Source of the DNA: Chryseobacterium phosphatilyticum
GTDB lineage: Bacteria > Bacteroidota > Bacteroidia > Flavobacteriales > Weeksellaceae
DNA length: 49,063 bases
Direction of reading: 5' to 3'
NCBI RefSeq assembly: GCF_002899825.2
Contig: NZ_PPED02000009.1
Location: 1 to 49,063 of the forward strand
Below the pieces are notes generated by a model that did not search any database, was not told the origin of the DNA, and worked only from the letters and a program-made list of their open reading frames with translations. Positions within the stretch are counted from its first letter, which is position 1; every line of letters begins with the position of its first letter. The translations under genes were made by a program, and so were the position numbers. This document shows, piece by piece, positions 7,259-13,632 of this stretch.

Positions 7259-7494
7259 AATTTTGTATTTAGTAAGTTTAATATTTCTCCAGCTATTCTT
7301 TTCTTTTCCATTATTAAAAAAGACATTCCCCCAGACATTTGATGAATTTTTGAAAGCTTTTCTATGAGTTCAGGGTCACAAAGTTGTAAATTATTTTCAT
7401 CTAAAAAAGAGCTGTAAAGTTCTTTATTTTCTTTAAATAAAAAAGAAAGATCAATTCCTCTTAGTGCTTCATCATAAATTTTGACAGGTTTCAT
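7255..7494 (-). CDS. Hypothetical protein
   Basis: A 79-aa soluble, helical protein with a conserved-looking core DPELIEKLSKIHQMSGGMSFLIMEKKR. It overlaps the downstream gene by 4 nt, so the two are a coupled pair, an arrangement often seen for two-part modules; nothing in either sequence identifies one. Function unknown. Confidence 0.55.
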   Translation of the reverse strand: MKPVKIYDEALRGIDLSFLFKENKELYSSFLDENNLQLCDPELIEKLSKIHQMSGGMSFLIMEKKRIAGEILNLLNTKL

Positions 7495-7515
7495 AATAAT
7501 TTTTGTATTTATTTT

Positions 7516-7767
7516 TTATAAAGTAATATTGCTTAAAAATCTTAATAATAAGATTACGAGAATTAGATAAATTAAAGCAAAGGAAATTCTAGCAAGAATT
7601 TTTTGCTGCTTTAATATGACTTCTTTTTCCTTATTATATGTTCCTCTCAAAATTCTTCTTCTAACACTAAAAAGATATATTATGAGTATTAGCAACAGAC
7701 CAACTAATCCTATTAATAAGTAGTTAAATATTGGGGTACTGAGAATATCAAAAATATTATTATCCAT
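7516..7767 (-). CDS. Small two-helix membrane protein, unknown
   Basis: An 83-aa protein with two hydrophobic helices (about 15-33 and 59-79) joined by a basic loop (RRRILRGTYNKEKEVILKQQK). By the positive-inside rule the loop is cytoplasmic. Not recognised. Separated by 12-21 bp from its neighbours in the same direction. Confidence 0.58.
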   Translation of the reverse strand: MDNNIFDILSTPIFNYLLIGLVGLLLILIIYLFSVRRRILRGTYNKEKEVILKQQKILARISFALIYLILVILLLRFLSNITL

Positions 7768-7779
7768 AATTTTAATGTT

Positions 7780-8160
7780 TTACAATAAATGAAAATTTAT
7801 ATCTATAAAATTGGGGTCATCAAGATCAATGCTTGTTAATTCCCAGGAATATCGAAAAGTTATTAAATTTTCTTTTTGGCATACTTCATAAAATCTTTTG
7901 ATTTCTACAAGAGAAAACCAACCAACCAATCCTTTCTTATTGTAAATTCTTATTGTCAGTAAAGAAGAATCTTCAATAACTTCAATTTTTTTTGAGTTTT
8001 TTGGCGAAAAAATTTTCTCTGCTAAAGTTTTAATTTTATATAGTTCATCTTTTTTATTTATAAAGGTTTTGCCTTGACCTAAAAGTAGAGTTCCTTTTAA
8101 AAATGGATTTATTTCTCCATTAGGTTCCCAGTTCTCTATTTTGATATCCTTTTTTTCCAT
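7780..8160 (-). CDS. Hypothetical protein
   Basis: A 126-aa soluble protein if started at MEKKDIKIENWEPNG. The longer reading from 8199 overlaps the end of the upstream regulator gene, so 8160 is preferred. Mixed helix and strand; it ends IDLDDPNFIDINFHLL. No motif recognised. It lies directly downstream of an XRE regulator gene. Confidence 0.55.
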   Translation of the reverse strand: MEKKDIKIENWEPNGEINPFLKGTLLLGQGKTFINKKDELYKIKTLAEKIFSPKNSKKIEVIEDSSLLTIRIYNKKGLVGWFSLVEIKRFYEVCQKENLITFRYSWELTSIDLDDPNFIDINFHLL

Positions 8161-8176
8161 ACATTTAATTTTAGAT

Positions 8177-8407
8177 CTAATTAACAATTTCTGAATCAAT
8201 TTTTAATTTTATGTTCAGAGTATCAAATACTAAAAGCAGTAGATCAGTTCCAGGAGAAAACCTGCCTTTCTCTATTCTTTTTAATGTGTTCTTAGTAATA
8301 TTTGCAGCTTGACATATTTCTTCTTCTGTCAGATTAAGTTGATTCTTTTTATTTTCGATTATGCTCCCTAGTTTTAATCTAGTTGATGTTAAATCAGATT
8401 TCTTCAT
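8177..8407 (-). CDS. XRE-family helix-turn-helix regulator
   Basis: A 76-aa protein started at MKKSDLTSTRLK; the 20 residues upstream cross a hairpin and are unlikely to be translated. It has a classic XRE/Cro fold: helix LGSIIENKKNQLN, then LTEEEICQAANITKNTLKRIEKGRFSP (helix-turn-helix with the TLKRIEKG signature) and a hydrophobic helix typical of the fourth and fifth helices. Probably a DNA-binding repressor of the cluster. A 6-bp hairpin (about 8431-8447) stands between it and the upstream gene. Confidence 0.8.
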   Translation of the reverse strand: MKKSDLTSTRLKLGSIIENKKNQLNLTEEEICQAANITKNTLKRIEKGRFSPGTDLLLLVFDTLNIKLKIDSEIVN

Positions 8408-8429
8408 AAATTTTAAAGTTATAAAATAC

Positions 8430-8447
8430 CTCTCCATAAAGGAGAGA
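8430..8447 (-). terminator. Hairpin between small genes (attenuator or weak terminator)
   Basis: On the minus strand CTCTCC / GGAGAG form a 6-bp stem around a 5-nt loop, followed by a short T-rich stretch (TATTTTAT). It lies 10 bp after the stop at 8457 and 23 bp before the XRE start at 8407. It could partly separate the two genes. Confidence 0.4.
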
Positions 8448-8456
8448 TATTTTTGT

Positions 8457-8657
8457 CTATTGGTCAATTCTTATTCCATTGTCAAAAGTAGCAATTAATA
8501 GCTCCCAGCTCCTAATTAATCCATTATCATCGATGTAGTATACTTCATCATCAGTTTCTTTATCAATACTCTTAATAACAAACATAACAGAACAGGTGTT
8601 TTTACTGATTTTCTTTGCTTTTTCAAGAGCCACAGATAGTTCATTTTCTTTATCCAT
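8457..8657 (-). CDS. Small acidic hypothetical protein
   Basis: A 66-aa protein: helical N-terminus (NELSVALEKAKKIS), then beta-like acidic segments (VIKSIDKETDDEVYYIDDNGLIRSWELLIATFDNG). No membrane segment. It starts 5 bp after the stop of the 36-aa membrane peptide gene and probably shares its leader and transcript. Not recognised. Confidence 0.58.
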   Translation of the reverse strand: MDKENELSVALEKAKKISKNTCSVMFVIKSIDKETDDEVYYIDDNGLIRSWELLIATFDNGIRIDQ

Positions 8658-8662
8658 ATCAC

Positions 8663-8773
8663 TTAAAAATTAAAATTGTCTATTAGAATGCCTATAAAAA
8701 TAAAGAGAAAAAGTAAAATAATACCTTCTTTAGATGTAATACAATCCTTATGGGGTTTTACACTATATTTCAT
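8663..8773 (-). CDS. 36-aa membrane peptide behind structured leader copy A
   Basis: A short reading frame beginning MKYSVKPHKDCITSKEG, followed by one strongly hydrophobic helix (about residues 18-31) and the tail DNFNF. I call it because the recurring leader element (copy A, 8781-8810) ends 7 nt before its ATG, with nearly the same spacing as at three other genes, and because it fills the gap between two same-strand genes. Single-pass peptides of this size may act as membrane toxins, regulators or holin-like factors; none is shown. It would be missed by a 60-codon cut-off. Confidence 0.55.
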   Translation of the reverse strand: MKYSVKPHKDCITSKEGIILLFLFIFIGILIDNFNF

Positions 8774-8780
8774 AATAAAT

Positions 8781-8810
8781 TTGCAGACTTTAAACTCCTG
8801 CACCGGAGTG
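8781..8810 (-). ncRNA. Structured leader element, copy A
   Basis: Minus-strand RNA. Stem ACUCC / GGAGU closes a loop GGUGCA, followed by UUUAAAGUCUGCAA. The conserved parts shared with copies B, C and D are CC-GGNGCA-GG and the tail AAAGUCUGCAA. The stem changes while pairing is kept. The loop GCA can pair with UGC of the tail, allowing an H-type pseudoknot. It lies just upstream of the 36-aa gene. Confidence 0.65.
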
Positions 8811-8818
8811 TTATTTGA

Positions 8819-9031
8819 TTATTTAAATGTGTATAACAGAGTTGAGAAAATTGTAATCATAATTACAGAAATTACAAATTCAAGAAGTTTATAATTTTTT
8901 TCTGGATGTTTTGTAATTGTATATCTTATGAGTTTTAAACCATGATATGCTGCTAATAGGCTAAATAGAACAATTACCATGAGTATATATACTGGTAATA
9001 CTTCAATATTACTTAAAGTTAAAATTTGCAT
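8819..9031 (-). CDS. Small two-helix membrane protein behind leader copy B
   Basis: A 70-aa protein started at MQILTLSNIEVL. A reading from 9085 would translate through leader copy B, so 9031 is preferred; it puts the ATG 6 nt after the conserved tail. Two hydrophobic helices (about 11-28 and 48-67) flank a basic loop (RYTITKHPEKNYK). Function unknown. Leader copies A and B and this gene form a repeated leader-gene pattern in the cluster. Confidence 0.6.
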   Translation of the reverse strand: MQILTLSNIEVLPVYILMVIVLFSLLAAYHGLKLIRYTITKHPEKNYKLLEFVISVIMITIFSTLLYTFK

Positions 9032-9037
9032 ATACTT

Positions 9038-9066
9038 TTGCAGACTTTTAATTCCTGCCCCGGAAT
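9038..9066 (-). ncRNA. Structured leader element, copy B
   Basis: Minus-strand RNA. Stem AUUCC / GGAAU closes a loop GGGGCA, followed by UAAAAGUCUGCAA. Compared with copies A and C, the first three base pairs differ on both sides so that pairing is kept. It sits between the gene ending at 9079 and the ATG at 9031. Confidence 0.65.
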
Positions 9067-9078
9067 ATATTATTAGGA

Positions 9079-9288
9079 TTAACAATCAGTAATAATGTCG
9101 CAACTTTCTCCTACTTTAAACCACCATTCCTGGTTATTTTCATCTTCAAAGAAAACACTGTTTTTTTCCGGGTGATATGTTCCTACAAATCTTTCACCTT
9201 CTTCTATTGTTGAACCTTCATTAAGGGTTCCTTTGATTTTAGTAATTTCAAAAATTACAAAATAAGGTTTCATGTTTATTTTTTTCAT
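9079..9288 (-). CDS. Hypothetical protein behind leader copy C
   Basis: A 69-aa protein started at MKKINMKPYF. The upstream in-frame GTG (giving MHKVCKIL) falls inside the structured leader and is rejected. Met6 (MKPYFVIFEITK) is an alternative. The sequence is beta-like and acidic (FVGTYHPEKNSVFFEDENNQEWWFKVG), possibly a small beta-barrel or SH3-like fold; family not recognised. Its promoter and leader are almost identical to those of the gene at 44289, so the two are probably co-regulated. Confidence 0.58.
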   Translation of the reverse strand: MKKINMKPYFVIFEITKIKGTLNEGSTIEEGERFVGTYHPEKNSVFFEDENNQEWWFKVGESCDIITDC

Positions 9289-9291
9289 GAG

Positions 9292-9373
9292 AATCTTGCA
9301 GACTTTATGCACCTGCTCCGGTGCTTTATTTTATACAAATATATAAAAATTTATTAACTATATATATATACCT
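9292..9373 (-). promoter_or_regulatory. 82-bp promoter-leader module (leader copy C)
   Basis: Minus-strand module: TATATTTG (9343-9336, Bacteroidota -7 element), a short AT-rich start region, then leader copy C (9324-9296; stem GCACC / GGUGC, loop GGAGCA, tail AUAAAGUCUGCAA). The 82 bp match 44204-44285 on the opposite strand with one mismatch. The spacing from the promoter puts the structure at the very 5' end of the mRNA. Confidence 0.75.
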
Positions 9374-9459
9374 AATAAAATATTTAATTTTTTTTTTAAA
9401 TAGAAAAAGCAATCCAGGAATATTTGTGATTTACTAAATTGCCTATTATGTAAATTGGG

Positions 9460-9702
9460 TTATTTTATTATTAACTCTTCTATCTCAATTTCACTACCTA
9501 AAGCTGTAAGTATAATAAAAAGTTGGTCACTATTCGGAATATATTGCCCTTTTTCTAATTTTAATATTGTATCAGAACTAATATTAAGCCCAGCTTCATT
9601 ACATTTTTTCACAAGATCTTCTACTGAAATATTTTGATTAATCCTTTTCCTTTGTAGTATGTCTGTAATTTTGTTTAAGTACATTGAAATATCCTTTTGC
9701 AT
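9460..9702 (-). CDS. XRE-family helix-turn-helix regulator with an internal iteron
   Basis: An 80-aa Cro/CI-like regulator: KITDILQRKRINQNISVEDLVKKCNEAGLNISSDTILKLEKGQYIPNSDQLFIILTALG carries the helix-turn-helix and the LEKGQYIP turn, with the C-terminal helix after it. It starts the minus-strand cluster and probably controls it. The promoter core TACTTTTG (9726-9719) lies between the arms of the inverted repeat TTAGGGA / TCCCTAA, which suggests autorepression. The last codons (GSEIEIEELIIK) contain a perfect 17-bp copy of the plasmid origin iteron, 8.6 kb from the origin. Confidence 0.82.
   Translation of the reverse strand: MQKDISMYLNKITDILQRKRINQNISVEDLVKKCNEAGLNISSDTILKLEKGQYIPNSDQLFIILTALGSEIEIEELIIK
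9483..9499 (+). repeat. Solitary origin iteron inside the XRE gene
   Basis: TCTCAATTTCACTACCT, 17 of 17 identical to origin iterons at 764-780 and 847-863. It is in the 3' end of the regulator gene, whose complementary strand reads it as Leu-Gly-Ser-Glu-Ile-Glu. Confidence 0.8.
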
Positions 9703-9703
9703 T

Positions 9704-9740
9704 TTAGGGACTTTTTTTCAAAAGTATTAAATTTCCCTAA
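9704..9740 (-). promoter_or_regulatory. Promoter with operator-like inverted repeat
   Basis: Perfect 7-bp inverted repeat TTAGGGA (9704-9710) and TCCCTAA (9734-9740) around the minus-strand promoter core TACTTTTG (9726-9719). It lies directly upstream of the XRE gene at 9702. A dimer bound here would cover the promoter. Confidence 0.6.
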
Positions 9741-9757
9741 TTATATGAATAAAAAAA

Positions 9758-9774
9758 TCCCGATTTAATCGGGA
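9758..9774 (-). terminator. Terminator of the tra operon
   Basis: Stem TCCCGAT / ATCGGGA with a 3-nt loop, followed on the minus strand by seven T and preceded by A-rich sequence, so it may work both ways. It lies directly after the traQ-like gene (stop at 9781) and separates the tra operon from the XRE promoter. Confidence 0.85.
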
Positions 9775-9780
9775 CCTTTT

Positions 9781-11250
9781 TTAATTTACAATAACGTTTG
9801 TTGTTCCTGTTTGGGTAACTACGTTATTAAATTTGTCATAAACATAACAAGTGAATGTACCATTTGATGCGTTAATCATGTGAGTGTTGCCCTGGGCAAT
9901 CCAAGCCCCCATTTGATAACCATCATTAGTATTAGTATATCCTAGATTAACATTATCAGGAAAATTGCCATAAGTGTACTCATACACTTTAGAGACAGCT
10001 TGACCCTCGTAATTAAAGTTAAGTTCAAATCTTACTTTTGAAATTCCATTTCCAACACTAGCCTGGGCAGCTACATTCAAAACAGCACCTAAATATTTAT
10101 GCCTGATATCATGCTGAAACCATTGGTTATTTAAGGGGGTAGCTGTTCTTTGTAAATTTACAGTCACAGTTGCTGGAGTTGTAATTGCTAAACTGTTTTC
10201 TACTGTAACATTAAATGTTTTAACAGTACTCTCATTTCCATATTCATCCTTAAATTGTACATTGTAAGTATAAGTTCCGGCAGCAACTGCATTCATATTA
10301 TAATTAAAATTACCTGTAGAACCTAAAGTGTATGGTGTATACACATTATTCGTATTTTGGATACCATTAGTATTATTATTTGAAGCTGAAGAAATCCATG
10401 TCTTGTATTGTACATTTAAATTTCCTGTAATTGGAGATTTTTTTACAACACCTATTAAACTCATTAAAGTATTTGGAGCAACTGTTGTAGCACTAATATT
10501 CATACTTTCTATAGTAATTTGTCTAGCTGTTACATCTTGTTGAATAGAATAATCTTTATTAACAGTTGAGTTTTTAATAGTGTAATGTAAAGCACCTTGA
10601 CCAGCTGTATTTGTATTAAGTGTTACATTAAAACTATCAATATTTGGCAATGTATAGAATTGTCCAGGTGTGGCAGCAACGCCATTTAATTTAATATTAC
10701 CAGTATATGAATTGAATTTAATTTCATATCCGGATGTAGGTTGACCTGCTCCAGGAGTAATTTTCATTAAATATTGTGTATCATCGCCCTGGAAGATTTG
10801 AGCTGTTCCACCTGTATAGGTGTGAGTAAACTCAGAAATTGAATATGGTAATTCAAATTCTTCTTCTTTTGTAGCTCCTTTAGAATTTTTAACAGTAATC
10901 TTTAGATTATGAGTTCCTGAAACATTTCCAACATATTCAAAAATATTGTTTTTTGAAGTGAATGTATATTCCTGATTAGCGACTAATGCTTGACCATTAA
11001 GTTTTAAGCTACCATTTAAATTTGTAGTAAATTTAAAAGTCGTTGGTATAGTTGAAAAGTCATAGTTTGGAAGAATATTGAATTTCAATTGGTTTAATTC
11101 TCCAATACCCTTTTCTATAAAATTATCGTCCCTTTCAATTTTAAATCCAAATTGTCCACCATTTTCATTTTCCCAATCTCCATCATTGGCACACGAGTTT
11201 AAAAATAATGTTCCTAATACTGAAAATAGGATTAATAAGTATTTTTTCAT
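9781..11250 (-). CDS. traQ: TraQ-like conjugation lipoprotein with tandem Ig-like domains
   Basis: A 489-aa lipoprotein. The signal peptide ends in the lipobox LNSC (Cys20), so it should be anchored in a membrane of the envelope. The mature part is a chain of beta-rich segments (NLNGSLKLNGQALVANQEYTF, then NIKLNGVAATPGQFYTL and so on) that look like repeated TraQ/DUF3872-type or Ig-like domains. Usual TraQ proteins of CTnDOT-type elements are far shorter (about 150 aa), so this is an expanded form. It is last in the tra operon, after traO, the expected place of traQ. Probable role: an envelope or surface part of the mating apparatus. The family name rests on position and domain look. Confidence 0.65.
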   Translation of the reverse strand: MKKYLLILFSVLGTLFLNSCANDGDWENENGGQFGFKIERDDNFIEKGIGELNQLKFNILPNYDFSTIPTTFKFTTNLNGSLKLNGQALVANQEYTFTSKNNIFEYVGNVSGTHNLKITVKNSKGATKEEEFELPYSISEFTHTYTGGTAQIFQGDDTQYLMKITPGAGQPTSGYEIKFNSYTGNIKLNGVAATPGQFYTLPNIDSFNVTLNTNTAGQGALHYTIKNSTVNKDYSIQQDVTARQITIESMNISATTVAPNTLMSLIGVVKKSPITGNLNVQYKTWISSASNNNTNGIQNTNNVYTPYTLGSTGNFNYNMNAVAAGTYTYNVQFKDEYGNESTVKTFNVTVENSLAITTPATVTVNLQRTATPLNNQWFQHDIRHKYLGAVLNVAAQASVGNGISKVRFELNFNYEGQAVSKVYEYTYGNFPDNVNLGYTNTNDGYQMGAWIAQGNTHMINASNGTFTCYVYDKFNNVVTQTGTTNVIVN

Positions 11251-11265
11251 AATTTATTTTTTTGA

Positions 11266-11841
11266 TTAGTTTATATAATATCTGATTCCACCAAAGAAAG
11301 CATAGTTAGATTTAGAAAACTTGCTTTTTAGATCGTAATACTGAGTATAATTGACAAGTAAAGATAATTTTCGTACTAAAACTATTTCTGCTTCAGCTGA
11401 TCCGGAAAGCCCATACACGAATCCTTTCACATTTGTTGGAATTTCAGCATTGTATCTTGGATCTTTTGTATTACCATCATTTGCGGTTTCGTATGCTCCA
11501 TAAGCACCAAACCATCCATTTAGGAATACCGGATATAAGCCTTCGTAGCTATATCCCGCAGAAACATTAAGACCATATCTCTTATAAGGTAAAACCTGTC
11601 CATCAATATAATTGACTTTATAATCCTGGTAAAACCCTTCAGCTTTTCCCAAAAAACCTTTGTCTCCTATAACTCTCATATAGCCTATTTTAGCCATATA
11701 TCCACCTTTTTTTAAAGAATCGCTTGAGTTCATATATCCATATTCAGCGTGAATAGAACTTTCGTTCTTTCTTCTTCCCTGGGCGTTTAAAGCTATGCTT
11801 ATAAATAGCAAAAAAACGATTATTAATTTTGTATTCATCAT
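11266..11841 (-). CDS. traO: Conjugal transfer protein TraO (outer-membrane barrel)
   Basis: A 191-aa protein with a signal peptide (cleavage near ALNAQG, about residue 21) and alternating strands ending in the aromatic C-terminus GGIRYYIN, as expected of a small outer-membrane beta-barrel. Sequence and operon position match TraO of Bacteroidetes conjugative elements. Met2 is an equally good start. It lies 15 bp before traQ and 5 bp after traN. Confidence 0.85.
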   Translation of the reverse strand: MMNTKLIIVFLLFISIALNAQGRRKNESSIHAEYGYMNSSDSLKKGGYMAKIGYMRVIGDKGFLGKAEGFYQDYKVNYIDGQVLPYKRYGLNVSAGYSYEGLYPVFLNGWFGAYGAYETANDGNTKDPRYNAEIPTNVKGFVYGLSGSAEAEIVLVRKLSLLVNYTQYYDLKSKFSKSNYAFFGGIRYYIN

Positions 11842-11846
11842 AATTC

Positions 11847-12521
11847 TTATTTTGTACTTGCTGATTCTAAAATGTATTTTGGTTTGATTTCTAGGGTAAG
11901 TGATCTTTCACCGTCAATTTCGTTCATAACAAAATGTAATGTTTTGTCTCCGGAAATAGTAAACTTATCAAATACATAAACTAATTTTTGTTTTGATTTT
12001 TTGCTGAAGCTTTCCGGTTGGTTAGAAAAAATTGGGATGAAAGTTTTTTCTTCAGTATCAATGATCTTACCATTTTTTTCAATGGGTGCGGTAATAAATA
12101 CTGCACTTTCAATGTCATAATTGATATTACTTCGGTTAGCAATTTCTAGCAAGACAAATATTTTTCCATTCCCGGAATAAACGCCTTTCACGAATCCTTC
12201 TACTCCATTGATTAATGCTGAATTTCTATTATGAATCCATCCCTTTTCTTTAAGAACTTTTTCAGCAAGAATCTCATAATTAGGTTTTTCAGTTGGAGCA
12301 GGTGTAACAGCTTCAACTGTAGGAGTAACTACTTTCTCTGGTTCCGCAACTGGTAATGGATCAGCTACTGTTTCAACTCTTTCCTCAGTAGTTAATACTT
12401 TAGGAGTTGCTTTTTTAACATAAGTCTTTTTTACAGACTTTCTATGCCCTTTCTTTTTGGTGTGTTGGGAAAATCCTAAGAATCCCACCAATAAAAACAC
12501 GAAAACTAAATTCTTTTTCAT
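11847..12521 (-). CDS. traN: Conjugal transfer protein TraN (DUF4138), short form
   Basis: A 224-aa protein. Signal peptide (about 1-18, ending FLGFSQ), a basic stretch, a proline/valine/glutamate-rich linker (about 45-80), then the DUF4138-type domain (NRSALINGVEGFVKG...VLLEIANRSNINYDIESAVFITAP). TraN works with TraM and TraK in the outer part of the mating channel, VirB9-like by role. It is shorter than the typical 300-aa TraN because the N-terminal domain is replaced by the linker. Operon position between traM and traO fits. Confidence 0.85.
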   Translation of the reverse strand: MKKNLVFVFLLVGFLGFSQHTKKKGHRKSVKKTYVKKATPKVLTTEERVETVADPLPVAEPEKVVTPTVEAVTPAPTEKPNYEILAEKVLKEKGWIHNRNSALINGVEGFVKGVYSGNGKIFVLLEIANRSNINYDIESAVFITAPIEKNGKIIDTEEKTFIPIFSNQPESFSKKSKQKLVYVFDKFTISGDKTLHFVMNEIDGERSLTLEIKPKYILESASTK

Positions 12522-12537
12522 ATTGATTATTTTTAAT

Positions 12538-13632
12538 TTAATTAAACATTATTTGAACTTCCACATTATTTGTTAATTGTATTTTGTTTTCACTATTTCT
12601 CGATGATCCGGAACTAGTGGCTCTACTTAAGATTCCGCCCACGACAGGAATTCTGCTAACTTGATTTTGGGCTTCATCTTTTAAAATACTTCCAGCTTCA
12701 TTGCCTGTATTTGAATTTCCTCTTATCAATAAACCTTCGCCACCATCATACCCTATCAGCCTTGCATTTACAGGTAGGTTTTGTGTTCCTACTTTCATTG
12801 TATTGAACCTTACTAATAACCTATTATCATTAAGTATACAGCTCCCTGTTATGACTTGTCCTTTTTTTATTTGCTGAGTGCCAACACTAAAGTTTTCGAG
12901 CAGAACAAAAGATAAACTTCTACCACTTGTGGCATACCCGGAAGAAATTAATTTACCCTTTACAGACTTTCCTACTTTAGCTACATTCTGTGTTGTTTGT
13001 GGAACAGGATTGACAAACTGAGTTTCAAAATTAATATTATCATCTTCTACAGGTTGTGATTGATATGCTTGAGGAGAACTACTCTTTTTTCTTGGTTTTG
13101 GTTGTGGTTTCGGAATAGCATTTCCTAAATCACTGTATCCAATATTTGATCCTGAAGGAGCATCATCACTCCACATAGATGAATTTCCATATGTATTATG
13201 AGTATTGGATGGCGAAGGTTTTGAGGATTGAGAATTTGATAATGAACGCTTTCTCATTTGTTCAAATTCAACATCTGTAAATCCATCATCAGTATTATTT
13301 GAAGAGCTGCTTGTTCCATTATTCAGATTTATTTGATTAATTGCATCATTCTGCCTTTTTGCATAGCTAATTGAATCAGAAATTTTGCGATCATAAGCTT
13401 CTATTTTTGTACCCCCTTCTAATGTACTGTCATGATTACTTGGAACTTCAAAATTTAATCGTGATGCATCATCACCAATCATAACTTCTTTATCATTTCT
13501 TACATTTTCAGGATCAGAAGATCCACCAAATAATATGTAAAGAAATACCGCAGCAACAATTACAGCTCCCCCAATTACCAAAGCATTCTTTACTTTTTGA
13601 TCTTTTATTAATTCTTGAAAGTTAATTGCCAT
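12538..13632 (-). CDS. traM: Conjugal transfer protein TraM (VirB10-like)
   Basis: A 364-aa protein started at MAINFQELIKDQK; the reading from 13680 would run 59 bp into traK, so the start at 13632, with an 11-bp overlap, is preferred. N-terminal membrane helix (about 15-33), long Ser/Asn/Pro-rich periplasmic linker, then the C-terminal domain (VKGKLISSGYATSGRSLSFVLLENF...GQVITGSCIL...LPVNARLIGYDG) typical of TraM, the VirB10-like scaffold that spans the envelope. Overlap with traK suggests coupled translation. Confidence 0.88.
   Translation of the reverse strand: MAINFQELIKDQKVKNALVIGGAVIVAAVFLYILFGGSSDPENVRNDKEVMIGDDASRLNFEVPSNHDSTLEGGTKIEAYDRKISDSISYAKRQNDAINQINLNNGTSSSSNNTDDGFTDVEFEQMRKRSLSNSQSSKPSPSNTHNTYGNSSMWSDDAPSGSNIGYSDLGNAIPKPQPKPRKKSSSPQAYQSQPVEDDNINFETQFVNPVPQTTQNVAKVGKSVKGKLISSGYATSGRSLSFVLLENFSVGTQQIKKGQVITGSCILNDNRLLVRFNTMKVGTQNLPVNARLIGYDGGEGLLIRGNSNTGNEAGSILKDEAQNQVSRIPVVGGILSRATSSGSSRNSENKIQLTNNVEVQIMFN

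Noticed and set aside
8676..8894. Plus-strand 72-aa frame
   Set aside because: It runs opposite two minus-strand genes and through leader copy A; no promoter or conserved look.
9289..9312. GTG start giving MHKVCKIL for the genes at 9079 and 44265
   Set aside because: The same peptide appears before two unrelated proteins because the DNA is the shared structured leader; ATGs at identical spacing downstream (9288, 44289) are better starts.
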